Assembly (NCBI GenBank): GCA_002104905.1
Contig: MCFE01000314.1
Location: 33,367-97,366, forward strand
Reading direction: 5' to 3'
From: Basidiobolus meristosporus CBS 931.73
Lineage: Eukaryota > Basidiobolomycota > Basidiobolomycetes > Basidiobolales > Basidiobolaceae
DNA: 64,000 nucleotides
In this document: positions 33,140 through 44,639 of the stretch, piece after piece
Layout: the number at the start of each line of letters is the position of its first letter
Numbering within the stretch: position 1 is the first letter of the stretch
Translations under genes and position numbers: made by a program
The notes under the pieces: generated by a model
Seen by the model: only the letters and a program-made list of their open reading frames with translations
What the model was told of the DNA's origin: nothing
The model's database searches: none

Positions 33140-33478
33140 TGGGAGAACACTGTGCACAGACTATTCAAAGAAATTGCACCACATATTTCACAAATAATTT
33201 GGCAAATATTTCTCATGACAACAACATATAAGTGGCTTTTAAATAGTTCTCAGACAGTTCTCCCACTTTGTAATCTCAGACACTCAATTGCCTCTTACAT
33301 TTGTGTACATCGATTGGCTATTTCCCCCTTTCACACTCCTTATATCCTGATTCAATCAATGTGGTTACTTTTCATGCATACAAATTGGTTTACTTCTGTT
33401 AAATCCTCAGTTGGTGCTTGATTGCCAATTGTACCAGCCTATACATGTCCCTATACCCAACACCAACATTACTCTATC
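33140..33478 (+). repeat. Repeat family S, copy 1
   Basis: About 340 bases share order and about three quarters identity by eye with 49040-49375. Shared landmarks are TTTCACAAATAATT/TTTCACAAAAAATT, AAGTGGCTTTT, TCACACTCCTT, CTTTTCATGCATACAAATTG and ATTGCCAATTGTA. No coding sequence is visible. It directly abuts the 3' terminus of tnp2-type copy A. It could be a noncoding transposon end or a non-autonomous element. Confidence 0.7.
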
Positions 33479-33899
33479 AAAAATAATTTGGTCCTGCCAG
33501 TGGATCCAAATCAGATCAGCCATTGTAATCTGTCAAGAGATCATAAAAATACCAGCAGCTTGGAATTAATGGCCCTCTGCATAATTAGTTGACCAGATCA
33601 TATGACATTTGGCCAATTTTACCGCCAAATAGGTTCAAAAACATTATGAAGCTTGAGCAGTGGTTTGCTGGGGGTGGCGTGACATAGTTGCAGTCTTAGT
33701 GCACTCTACAACTACTTGAGTGGATGTAACCAGCCAGTACATCCAATTTTCTTATAAGGCAAAATACATAATGGTGTTTTGACAGCCTCATTGCAAGTCT
33801 AATGATATTAGTACAGCATATTGGCAGACCACAGCTAGTTCTGTTAATGCTACCATACCAGTTTACCAAATGCTAGTTACATTTTACCTCCCCATACAC

Positions 33900-36764
33900 A
33901 AATCATATATTCCACTGTAGTATCACCCCACTGTATTTGCTTTCCCATTACTGCCTTGGGTATCCCATGTATAGATTGGATCAAAAAATACTGTGGGCTC
34001 CTGTTTACTAAGTTCTACAACTACACACACCAGCTGCAATTGACATACTTTTATCACCTCAACTTTACAGCTTTTTAATGTGGTACTTACAGACTTGCCA
34101 TATACCTTGCATTGCTGGTAACCTATACATCTTGCATACATATGCTAGGTTGCGGCCACTTATGCCATGAATACCTTGTGAATATCCACAAAGAACTTTT
34201 TGGTATTTAACCAATAGAACTGTTCCATTTTGCCATTAATCATAGTGCCAGAAAGTGCTCTATATTTTGTTATTAATTTGATATTTTAAGGTCATATGCA
34301 TGTCAATTTTGATCCCAAATTGGCACTGTATGGCACCATCTGGCACTCTGTGGCATGATCAGGCACCATCTGGCATGCTATGGCACAATTGGGCACTATG
34401 ATCAGCTGGAGTGATGGAACAAGTTCAATATATTCCTTCTCCCTGCTGGATTTTAGTCCCCCCTATAGGTGCAGTCATGCTCTTCCTTGTGCAGATTCCA
34501 TGTTGAATGGTGTAGAAATGGGCTTGTGACCAAGAGAAACCTGGCACACTTTGGTAGAGTTTTCTAATAAAAATTAGGTGCTTGTAGCACCCAACCCAGC
34601 TTTATATCACTTATCTGATTACCCATGCATTAGGGCTGCTTAGCTTCTTAATGCCATAGGCATAGATGTCTCCATGTGTCAGTTGCCCTCAGTATTTCCA
34701 AACTCTTCCTGGCTGTCCTCCATGTGCCAACTCATTGCATTCATGACAGACTTGAGGGTAATATTCTTGATGAGATTGCAAGATGGTAGTACCTGCAACT
34801 TAACTTGTCCTCCTATCTCCCCACACATCTACTCCATAGGAAACTTCCAAAGGGTGGAGCAAGGCCTAGAATTATCCACACACTAAGCAAGATGGAGTAG
34901 AGAATGGATACAGTAGCAGCAGAGATCTATGTGTTCAGCTTTATGTTTGTTGTATAGCCACTCAACTCCCATTACAAACTCCTTGTACAAAAGCTGTAGA
35001 TGTGTCAAGATGGCATTGGTGATCCACTTATGGATAAGTATTCCTACAATACCCACATATGACTCCCAATGCTTTCAGTGTACTCTTGGTAGGAATGGCT
35101 TCAGAAGTTCACTTAAATAAATACATATACAGCTCATCCAGTCCTTGCACTTGAAGCATTGCATATGTATATGAATGTTGATTGGAGCCCATGTGAAGTA
35201 CTTAGAGTAGTGGATACTCTGTAATATCCTGCCAATTCTTTCAAATTTTTCCAGTATCTTGAAGGGCTCATATAGCTTGAAATGCCATATGTACAACTAG
35301 GTAATCAGTGTAGGGATATTACTGAAAAGTAAGTGCATTGCTCCCAGTCAAAAGCTTTTGCTCCAACAGATACCCTCTATCTTCAGCATCTCTGGTTTCC
35401 AATTAATTCCATATTCAGGCCAATGGCCTACAGCTTGCCAACCTTGCTGCAATTGCACACTGACTTTGGTACATTCTCTTTGCAGGAAAATGATGTTCTT
35501 AGTGCTGGTGCTTGGGTTATAATGTGTGTAGGCTACAGAGTAAGTCCCCTGGATCTCACACATTTGAAAGCAATACCATCCATTGTGTCCAGAAAAGCTG
35601 GCAATCTTTGTGATGGCTGGGGCATCTCCAATGAAGATAAAAATATGAACTTTTACATGATGGCCATTTACTGTTATCCCACTGGAAAGCATACCACATT
35701 CATCCAGCAAAGGATACAGGTAGCAGTCCTGGCTTGACAATGATTTAGGTTAAGATACCAGTGAGACTACCATCAGATTTCTGCTCTGATACTGTAAGAG
35801 GTGGCAGATTCAGGCTGATGAGAATTGGTGGCCAGCAGGATTTGCTGGTAGTGTACTTATTTAACAAGAATCCCTCAAGTGTCAAGGCAAAGGCATGGTC
35901 ACACATACCTTCAAAGTAGGTCTTGCCTCCTTGTTGTTTGTATTGTTTGCAATCAAATATTTTGCAAATGTTTGTGCTTCATTGATACTGAGTGCAGTAC
36001 TTTATAGCTTCACAATATTTGTTGGACTACAAGGGATTCTTTCAATGGGGTATCAATGGAATATATCTGGAGTGTGAACAGTGTTTCCCCCAATAGTGAT
36101 GGATTCCTGACAAATTGGACACCTTGCAATGGTGGCATTTTCTAATGTTAATGCCATGCAACTGTTAACACATGCAGGTATCAGGTCAGTCTCTAGGCCA
36201 TATATTGCCTGCTGTATGACAGTTGTCCTTTTGTACCATGTCCATAGTAATTTTCCACTTCTCTGGCCACAACATCACATCATTCACCATTAGATGGTTT
36301 ACTGGGCTTACTTGACTCCATAAAGTATCCTTGGCATTTTTTTTGATGGATGTTGTCTTATTGCATAGTGGGATTTTTTTGACCTCATCCAGAGTACTGC
36401 TTTGTGGGGAGCTATGCTCACAGTCCATCAGTGAGCCTGCTTCTTCAGAGCTATCACTCTGCATGCCATATTCAGAAGGCTGGGGTGAGCCTGAGGGCAT
36501 TATAAACTCACCTGACCCAGTTTGCGCAAGGTGACAAGTATGACCAGGTGCCATTATAGAAGTATTAAGTGGCCAGCAAGATATTGTTGGTACTGTATTG
36601 ACTAGTGAATGGTCATATATGCCTTGTGTGGCAAGTCACTGGCTGCAATCTTTGTAATACTTTATATGTTGTCTGCATGCTTCATGGCTGAGTGGCTTAC
36701 TGCAATAGCCACATGGTCTTTTTTCTCTTCTGTTACAGCATTGAATTAAGGTAGTCTTTTCTAT
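33900..36764 (-). pseudogene. tnp2-type transposase, copy A, decayed
   Basis: The N-terminal zinc-finger-like motif RPCGYCSKPLSHEACRQH lies near 36700. The catalytic part has LSSGITVNGHHVKVHIFIFIGDAPAITKIASFSGHNGWYCFQMCEIQG (about 35690-35540, quoted here only as a landmark in short pieces: GDAPAITK and GHNGW). The block order IN-LNLP, LYPLLDE, GDxPA, GHN, C..C is that of the tnp2 transposases of CACTA/Plavaka elements. The start codon reads ATA where copies B and C have ATG, and a segment after LMVNDVMLW is deleted. Stops and frameshifts are frequent. The MITE at 34217-34426 and a coding stretch missing in copy B (see 34430-34650) lie near the C-terminus. Confidence 0.72.
34217..34426. mobile_element. 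MITE of 210 bp inserted in transposase copy A
   Basis: The ends are imperfect inverted repeats of about 35 bases: GAACTGTTCCATTTTGCC at the left, and the reverse complement of the right end reads GAACTTGTTCCATCACTCC; both continue to ATCATAGTGCC. The inside is rich in TGGCAC/TGGCATG words. Copies C and E of the transposase run straight through this point, which dates the insertion after copy A arose. AATA on both sides may be the target duplication. Confidence 0.75.
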
Positions 36765-36986
36765 GGAGCAAACTGTTTGGCACACAATAATGTAACACTA
36801 TTATATCACTTTTTTGTCAAAACTCGTGTGAGTTTAGTACAATCTTGTATTTAAGACACCATACCTACATGAATGTAAGTTTCAATGATGATCTGCCATA
36901 ATAAGCATTATAAATAAAGTGGTGGCACCACATACACACATATATGTAGCACCATTTTCCCATTGGTAGGAATCACCTCCAGAAAT
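36765..36986. promoter_or_regulatory. Divergent spacer between transposase and companion ORF, copy A
   Basis: 222 bases separate the two start regions, the same distance as in copy B. The equivalent sequence is recognisable in B (44640-44859) and C (51905-52137), with shared words TATATATGTAGC/TACATATATGTG, ATAATGCTTA and ATACAAG. It is probably a bidirectional promoter. Confidence 0.5.
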
Positions 36987-38290
36987 ATGCCACCAAGAAA
37001 TAAAGCAAAGTTGTCTGGTTCCTAACCAAACCCCATCACTGACAGCAGTAGAAGAACAGTTGGACAACAGCTTGCTTTGACACTCAGTGCAACAAGAGGA
37101 GCTACCACCAAACAAAGCCATGTTCATAATGTGCCCACTGAAGGTAATAAGGCGGACTCCTCAGGCTCTCAGTAAAGTAGGCTATTGGGAATCTCTGCAG
37201 AGACACAAACTGACCATAATGCTCAAGCCAATGAGAATGTAGCAAAGGCAGTACCCTCAGTTGAGGACTAGCAAGTGGCCATCACAACATCACCACCGCC
37301 CATATTAGCAGTATGTTGTCAACTCATACCAAAGCATTACTGAGACAACTAGGTGCAGTGGCTGCTAGGATAGATGCATTAGCCCAGAGAAATCAGGAAA
37401 TAGTCCAGTAACACAATGAGTGGATAAAAGGTGTAGAGCAATTAATATCCCAAGTAGAGAAAGCAGGATCTTTGCTGCAAAGCAGGAGCTCAAGTAGTTC
37501 AATATCACAGCAAAGAATTGAGCCATTTTCCAATGTAGCAGCAGAGGAACACCATACAGTCTTTGAAGCACAATAATAGTACCCAAGGATAAAGCCCACA
37601 GTAAAGCCCATCACAGCATGGGAAGAAGAAAATGTAGTGTTTATACCAAAGCCTAGAAATCAAAAGACACTGAAGATCTATGAAGCTGCTGAGCATAATC
37701 ATGAAGAGTGGGTTAATAATCAAGAGGCTGTTAGAAGTCTAGCATGCCAACACATTAGGGCTGGCATACCAGGGGACCATTAAGAACTCAATGCCAAGCA
37801 GAATGCACTTGCTTGTTCCATGGGTATTATCCTGGATTCTTACAAGCAAGTGGATTTTGAGCCTGCTTTGGTGTGCTAAGAAAGTATCTCAAGAGTAGCA
37901 GAAACTATCAAAGGCAGAAGAACAAGGGTGCAATGGCTAAATCTAGTAGTTTCCTCAAGCCCCCATTAAAGGCAGGGCAGAGAGCTCCAACAAATGTTGA
38001 AGAGACATCAGGTAGATGGAAGAGTGCCAATAGGGAAAATCAGGTAGACACATATGCACTTTCACTACATTTATCAAGGAAAAAGTGTAGTTCAACTCAC
38101 AAAGCACTCAGTCAAAGTAGCAGTGAAGGACCTGCAAGTGATAAGAACCAGTGGCTATGTGAGGAGCCCATCACAGCATAGGCTCAAAGTTTGAAGCAGG
38201 CTGGAAAAAAGTGTCAGGCTGCCTGCAGAGTGCCAGCAAAGGATAAGCAGGCCAAAATAGTTACATCACAGCAGAGTTTATTAAGGCAAA
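36987..38290 (+). pseudogene. tnp2-associated companion protein, copy A, decayed
   Basis: It starts MPPRNKAKLSG, as in copies B and D. The middle block has FIPKPRNQKTLKI, EEWVNNQEAVRSLACQHIRAG and RKYLKSSRNYQRQKNKGAMAK. The C-terminal repeat units carry LSRKKCSS and SQSSSEGPASDKNQ. Several in-frame stops are present. The sequence leaves the family near 38290, inside the second repeat unit. I do not recognise the family; see copy B for a fuller description. Confidence 0.6.
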
Positions 38291-39520
38291 AACACAGCCT
38301 GTTTATGGCACCTGTGTGGTGGTGTATAAGTCCAAGGGAGAGATACGTCCAACACTTCTCAAGTGTTTTGTGTGTGGGGTGTTCACTGGGTGCAATAACC
38401 TCTGGCAAAAGCTTGCTAGGAATACTTGGGTTCTGTCTCTAATCTAATGTGAAGGGGAATAAAGCCACAAGCTTGTCAAGGGAAAACTATTGAGCTACAA
38501 TCCCCAACTTAGTTGGCGTCTTAACAAAAGTATGTGCTGGGTTCAGCGTCCTTTGAGATGACAATGTACTAAAGCTTCCAAAGTCAAAACAACTGTAAAC
38601 TCCACCAGCAGGGACTTGATAAGAATGCAGCTGTGGTCAATAGTTACAAAGACAGAAAAGTATCTTTGCCTGTACAAGAACAAACTTGGGAAAGAATCAA
38701 ATATAATAAAAGATACCTACTCTGAGTATTCCTCACAAGTAGTGCCTCCAAGGTCAGTTGGCTGTCAGCGCGGTTTCCTGGGAGTGTCCTGTGGTCTAGG
38801 GTTGGAAGCTCAGGTAGCAGCAGGTAGCAGTGATCACACTAATCAACAAGTCGGTATATTGATAAAAGGGATGATGATTTATTGTTGAGGGAGAGCCTCC
38901 CTGATATACTTTTCTTACTGGCTAAGTGATTACTAATCATGGTGTTCCAGAAGGTTCCGGATATCAATAGAAATCTTAATGACATCAAAATGACCTAAGA
39001 ATGTTCTAAGTAGGTGCCGGAAGGTTCTAAGAGGCACAGCACATCCAACCAATCAGGAATCAGTATTCTGAAACCTGTGTAACATGGGGATACCATATAT
39101 GGTATGGAAATGGTAGGGATGGTGACACGGGCTGATCATGTGTCACGGGTACTGGCGCGGGTACTTGCCTAATATAGACGTACTTATAGCTAGTAATCTT
39201 ACATAAAGTGAGGGGTAACTTATGCAATAAGGTAAGCAGGTGTGATAGTCAACCGGCTTATGGGATAGTGCTGATTGGGTAAGACAAATGGGATAAAACT
39301 AAAATACATGTAGTAGAGATATAGGGAAGTAGAAAATAAGGGAATGAGCACATCTGTCAGTGGGTGTCACTGTCACCCTACTACACCGGATTGATCTGTC
39401 ACTATCTGGCACTATAATTTACTATAATGCCAGTGGTGGGATATAGTTACTGGTAATTTTACGCAATTTACTTACTAATGTTGCTCAGAATAGTGCTTTG
39501 CTTGCTTTAATTACCCTTCA
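38291..39520. other. Unassigned noncoding stretch, possible solo LTR at 38883-39385
   Basis: No coding sequence is seen. Read on the minus strand, 39385 to 38883 starts TGTAGTAGGGTGACAG and ends CTCTCCCTCAACA. That is LTR-like (TGT..ACA) and about 500 bases, but I find no second copy in the window and no target duplication. A 6-base tandem, AGGTAGCAGCAGGTAGCAG, lies near 38812. The LTR reading is a guess. Confidence 0.3.
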
Positions 39521-39539
39521 TAATGCTCCAGGCACATTT

Positions 39540-40375
39540 CTATTGGTGGTTTTTTTCTTCTATGAATATACCATACATTAACATGTATCTTAAGCATTTA
39601 CCTACTCTGCTGTTTTCTCCTATATATGACTTTCCTCTGTTTTTTCCTGCCAATAAGCTGAATCTCTTCAGATATCCAAATGTATGCTCTAACCCCACTC
39701 TGGAATGATTAAATATCTCATTGCAGAGCTTCTGCTTCCTGCTAGGCACACCATTCCTTGGCTTCCTGTAAGCTGTAGTACATCCTAATCTCTGACAAAT
39801 CTCTGTTATGTAAGCTAAGTCTGCCATATTTTTCTCACCGCTGCTAAATTCTGAATGATCCTCTACCCAGAGTGCTTTGTCATGCCTATTTCCAGCAAAT
39901 GGCCCACTAAACAAGATGATGTTACCCTCATGTCAGACAGTGCTAGAAACTTCACACTATGTGCCTTGTACTTGTCAGAATAAAAGTGCCTCTGCCCTCT
40001 AGAAGGTCAGTTAATCCTGACTGTGGAGGTATCCAAAATACTCCTGATATGGACATGTTGCTCAGCACACTGGGATATGGACGTCTATTGGAGCTTCTGA
40101 ACCTAGTATTCCAAGCTTGCTCTAAGTCATTCAAACCCTCTGCAAGGTGGTTCTCCATTGCTATTAGCTGGGAATGCAAGCTTCTAGGACTTTTAGTGCC
40201 ATGGATGGTGGGATAAAACCTTGTAGAGCAATAGTTCTTGTAATAGCAGAGAAGCTTAACAAGTGATCTCCTTGAGTAGATTGGGGTAGATAGTCCACAG
40301 TACTTGGTATAGATCTCCTCTGATGTGTCAAAGGAAATCCAGTGGTAGTAATGGAATTGATGAGACAAGACCATA
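39540..40375 (-). pseudogene. PIF/Harbinger-type transposase, decayed
   Basis: The C-terminal part is well preserved (39540-39914): GNRHDKALW, MADLAYITE, RKPRNG and FNHSRVGLEHTFGYLKRF, the last holding the catalytic Glu of the Harbinger DDE domain (pattern R..VE..FG.LK.RF). The Asp in ADLAY fits the second catalytic residue. Upstream, in a shifted frame near 40050-39930, YSDKYKAHSVKFLALSD matches the conserved block after the first Asp; that Asp region reads LDTS instead of the usual DGT. At least one frameshift near 39940-40000 and others upstream break the gene. It could use a Myb-like partner, as other Harbinger elements do. Confidence 0.8.
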
Positions 40376-40653
40376 CTGATGAGTAAGTCATATTAAAACT
40401 GGAGGGTGATTGGGCTGAGGTAATGTGAATTGATTTGGCATGATCAGCTTTATTTATCTGATTGTCCATGCAATATGATTAAATCTTCATCAATTGCCAT
40501 GTATCCCATCACTATGTTGCAAAAATAATCCTCAAACAATGACTTGGTATTTTGATCAATTCTTTGCTCACAGGTCTATAATCTGATAGGAAATCTGGAG
40601 TTGATATGATCTGATCTGTGTCAATGCAATCCAAGATGCATCATGCATAATAT

Positions 40654-41841
40654 ATGGAAAATTCAACAATTATATTAGTTTTTATATATATTTCATTTAA
40701 GACCAGGATGATGTCAATACACTATTGTATAAATATCCAGATCTGTACCTATGGTCCCAATACCAAGTCTCACCTCATCTTTAGTACAGCCCAGGCAAAA
40801 CCCATCCCCCAGCTCACAAACATGGTCCAGACCAGTAAAGTCAATTTTGTGTCTGTTCAAGTCTTGCAAGATGACTTTAGTATGACCCAAGTGTCTATGA
40901 TGAGCCTTCATACAGATATCTGGGCTCTACTCTCTAATCTAGCAGAACTAGATACCTCAGAGAGTTGACAGATATGGAAGAATCTGAGTAGAATGCAGTG
41001 GCATGAGTTCTGCATCAGGATGCCAGCAAATGTATGTAGGGAGATATATAACAAGACAAGTAATGAAATTCAGAGTGAGCTGAGATTTAGGGGATTTGAT
41101 GAGGAAGCTGCATGGGAACAAATTTGCGTGCAATTTGCTCAGTATGGGCCAGACACATCTGTTTGTGCCTCAGCTTTAGGAACCAAAGAGATTTTGAAAG
41201 GGTTTTTGCCTTAAATGACTAATATACTACGTGATATACTAATAGAGCTAAATACTAATGTACCGTGTAAAATATTAGTAGAGTTAGGCGGCTTCCAAGA
41301 GCAATACACCCAGGACTCACCAAGGCAATAGCTTCAAAGTATCAAACTGAGGGTGAGTGAATACCTTGAGCAATCAGAAACTGAGCTTCAAGAGGAAGAA
41401 TACAGACCACAAGCAAGAGTGTACAGATTGCACCAGCACACCATACTAGGCTCCTTACCATCATTTGCAGCTGCAGTGTGCCAGCACATGTCAGCCCAAA
41501 CTATGCCAACACCCTTCACAAGAGTGCCCCACATTGAGTCATCATGTGGAGGGTCAATGTGCACACTTCAGAGTAAAGCCACCAGAGCTTGCAAAGCTGC
41601 TCATTTAGACACAAACTCATTGGAGTGGGCTGAGTTGCATCAACAAGTGGCATCACATCAAACTCAGCTAAGGGTCATGCCAACAAATCAAGTAGCACCT
41701 GCACATACCATTACTCCTGACCATCAGCAGGTTACTTCTGGTGAACTGACTGATGATGACCCACATGAAGTGCCACCACCATTAGAGCCTTTGGCAAGTA
41801 AAAGAATGTGTTGGTGCATGCACTGCAGGCTGGTTCAGTAG
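40654..41841 (+). pseudogene. Divergent ORF beside the Harbinger transposase, with in-frame stops
   Basis: One reading frame runs from 40654 to 41841, broken by stops near 40968, 41214 and 41330. It is otherwise coding-like: VCREIYNKTSNEIQSELRFRGFDEEAAWEQ, LGTKEILKGFLP, then YLEQSETELQEEEYRPQARVYRL and a Gln/Thr/His-rich tail. It points away from the transposase and could be the element's second gene, which in Harbinger elements is usually a DNA-binding Myb-like protein. I see no clear Myb Trp spacing. The assignment is by position only. Confidence 0.45.
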
Positions 41842-42214
41842 CATCCTCCTGAGCAATTAGTGCAGCCAAGCTGTATTGCACTCACAAACTATAAGGCAAA
41901 ATAATGACTACAAATACACAAGTAGCCAAGATGGTAGTCCACAAGGAAGTAGTTTAGGTGTGCAAAGTGAATCACTACCAAAGGCTTCAGTAGTAATCCC
42001 TGTGAGAAAAAAACCTAGGGGAAGATGATGCAATAGCATTGAATTGCTATTATTTGTCATTATACAAATAACACATTTTTTTGCAATCTGAATTGAACCA
42101 TTGCAAGTTGGTAATCACTAAATATTTGATTTAAGTAATATTAAGGTTGTCTCACATTTGAGACAGAGCCCCTATAAATAAACACCCTGCATATATATAC
42201 ATCATCTATAACAC
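41842..42214. other. AT-rich stretch, nothing recognised
   Basis: No open frame of note. It ends with TATAAATAAACACCCTGCATATATATAC at about 42172-42200, which looks like a TATA region just ahead of repeat R. Confidence 0.4.
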
Positions 42215-42765
42215 CAGTGCAGCCATTTGATCTGTTTTGCACCTAACCAATTGGCTGCATGCTAGTTCTGACACCTTGTTTGATCACTAGGATCAGGGAC
42301 TTACTTACTTAATGGGCAAATGGGAAATCTGATGGCAAATCAGGTAGCTTGTGTATTGGCCAAAGGGCCAATTGAGGGCTGACAGCTTCAGAATACTCTT
42401 GGGCCAATTAACCACTTAGATACCATCCAATTGGAGTAATGGGAACCAAAATGGTAAGTATTAGAGTAGTTTATATGCATGTATTTCCACTTACATTACA
42501 GAAACATATCCCAAATACTGGATTTTACCAACCATAATAGCAGTATCCAATTACACATGCAATGCAAACATCACAAGTTGAAGCAATCATCTGTGCCAAC
42601 CTCATTGTGACAGATTGTGCCACAGTGTGCAAGATTGTCCCATATAGTGCAAAATTGCCCAAGAGCAATCTTGCCTACTGATAGCTAAGATATTGCACCC
42701 ACCTGTTTTTAACAACAGCAGATTGCTCTGCACACCCTGGCACAGTATAATAGAATTAGTCAAAG
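42215..42765 (+). repeat. Repeat family R, copy 1 (inverse of 48410-48960)
   Basis: About 550 bases match the reverse complement of 48410-48960 along their whole length. Landmarks are GATCAGGGA(C/T)TTAC, CCAATTGGAGT, ACCAAAATGGTAAGTAT, TTCCATTTACATTA-like, TTGTGCCA and GGCACAGTATAAT. No coding frame. The 42765 end resembles the MITE terminus (TGGAACAAGT), so R may be one end of a related element. Confidence 0.75.
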
Positions 42766-42900
42766 AAGCACTCAGACTAAGTAGCAGTGAAAGACCTGGT
42801 GCTGATATATGAAAGGCTAAAGGGAAAGAAGTCTACCCAATCTAGAGACAGGGAAGCATCCAAAAAAGCTGCAGTTTGTGGCCAACCAATGCAGTAAGCC
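42766..42900 (+). pseudogene. Inverted fragment of the companion ORF C-terminal region
   Basis: About 130 bases (AAGCACTCAGACTAAGTAGCAGTGAAAGACCTGG onward, shown here by its landmark AAGTAGCAGTGAAAGACC) match copy B at about 43180-43320 in inverse orientation. It lies between repeat R and the 3' end of companion copy B. It is too short to code. Confidence 0.6.
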
Positions 42901-43097
42901 TGGAACCAACTTAAACCCATCAGATCCAAAAAGAACTGCCAACAAGAAAACTGTTGTTTTCACTTTGATGTTGACATTGCTGGTTTGTCTGTCAGTGGGA
43001 ACTCTATTCTGTTAGCAATGGAGGATACATAGACTTTGATAGATGAATTGCCTTTCCCTGCAAACTCATCTAACTCATAAGGGTGCAGCTCAATTGG

Positions 43098-44639
43098 CTA
43101 CACTTCCAACTCTTGAGAAAACAGTTGTTGTCTTGTGAATAAATCTTCTTGGTTAATATGGGATTTGGACTGTTTGGGGCTGATAGCAACTATTGGTGAC
43201 AAGTGCAGCTTATTGCTCATGATTCCCTGACTTTGGCTTAGGTAGACTTTGCTCCCTTGAGTTTTTTCTTTATCACTGCCAGGTATTTCACTGCTACTCT
43301 GTCTGAGTGCTTCTTGAAAAGAACTACATTTTCTCCTGGATAAATTCTGCTCTGACGCATCTGTTTTGGCCTGCTTGTCCCTTGCTGGCACTCTTCTGGC
43401 AACCTGATGTTTCTTTTCAGCTTGTTTTGAGCTCTCAACCATAGTTGTGACAGGCTCCTGTAAAAGTGGCTGGTTTTTATCACTGCCTGGTCCTTCACTG
43501 CTACTTTGACTGGGAGCTTCTTGAGTGGTACTACGCTTTTTCCTTGATAAATGTTTTGCTGGTGTATCTATGTCTGACTGCTTATCCTTAATTAGCACTC
43601 TTCCAGCTGCCTGACATCTCTTTGACACTTATCTGGAGCTTTTGGCCCTGCTTGTAACGGGCTCTTCAGGAAGCAACTGGTTTTTAGCCATGGCACCCTT
43701 GTTCTTCTGCCTTTGATAGTTTCTGCTATTCTTAAGATACTTTCTTAGCAAACCAATGCTGGCCCAAAATCTGTTTGCCCAATTGAATCCAGGATAATGC
43801 TTTTGAGACAAGTCAAGTGCATCCTGCTTGGCCTTGAGTTCCTGATGGTCCCATGGTGTGCCGGCCTTAATGTGATGGCATGCTAGACTTCTGACAGCCT
43901 CTTGTATATTAGCCCACTCTTCATTATTGCACTCAATGGCTTCCTGGATCTTCAATGTCTTTTGATTTTTAGGCTTTGGTATAAATGCCACATTATCTCC
44001 CTCCCACACTGTGATAGGTTTTCTTGTGGGCTTTATCTTTGGGCACTGTTGTTGTGCTTCAAAGACTGTACAGTATTCCTCTGCTGTTACATTGGGAAAT
44101 GGCTCAATTCTTGGCTGTGACATTGAGCTACTTGAGTTCCTTCTTTGCAGCAAAGATACAGCTTTCTCTACCTGGGATATTGATTGCTCCACACATGTTA
44201 TCTGCTCATCCTGTCTCTGGACTACTTCCTAACTTCTCTGGGCCATTGCATCTATCCTATGAGCCACTAAACACAATTGCTTTGTTAATGCTTTGGTATG
44301 AGCTGACAATATACTTGCTAATATGGGTGGCGGTGATGTTATCATGGCCACTTCTTGATCTTCAACTGAGGGTACTGTGTTTGCTACATTCTTATCTGCC
44401 TGAGCATAATGGTCAGCTTGTGGCTCTACAGAGGTTCTCAATTGCCTGCTTGACAGAGAGCCTGAGGAGTCTGCATTATTACCTTCAATGGGCACACTGT
44501 CCACAGGGCCTTATTTGGATGTAGCCCTGCTTGTTGCACTGAATGTCAAAGCAAGCTGTTGTCCAACTGTTCTTCTGTTGCCGTCAGTGGTGGGGTTAGG
44601 TTGAGAACCAGACAACTTTGCTTTTTTTTTTGGCAGCAT
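43098..44639 (-). pseudogene. tnp2-associated companion protein of unknown function, copy B
   Basis: About 510 codons with a few stops start at MLPKKKAKLSGSQPNPTT (44639). The N-terminal third is polar. A central block that looks folded (44190-43700) has FPNVTAEEYCTVFEAQQQ, VWEGDNVAFIPKPKNQKTL, EEWANIQEAVRSLACHHIKAG and HYPGFNWANRFWASIGLLRKYLKNSRNYQ. The C-terminal part contains two degenerate repeats of about 67 residues, starting near 43663 and 43462. Each has EPVT..KSS.(Q).KR.Q.A.RV..KDKQ, LSR(K/R)K and QSSSE.PGSDK. The basic and Ser-rich repeats suggest nucleic-acid or protein binding. I know no family for it. Copies A, C and D keep the same order, always divergent from the transposase. 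Confidence 0.65.

Larger units (their letters stand above)
33479..38290. mobile_element. tnp2-type (CACTA/Plavaka-like) DNA transposon, copy A
   Basis: The transposase pseudogene lies on the minus strand (about 33900-36764) and the companion ORF on the plus strand (36987-38290), divided by a 222-base divergent spacer. The conserved 3' terminus at 33479-33560 matches copies B and C in inverse orientation (GGACCAAATTATTTTT as read on the minus strand). A 210-base MITE interrupts the transposase gene. The companion side ends abruptly near 38290. Confidence 0.75.

Noticed and set aside
41353-41841. Idea that this frame is a capsid or zinc-finger protein because of CWCMHC near its end
   Set aside because: The Cys/His spacing is isolated and next to a stop; there is no second half-site or surrounding fold.
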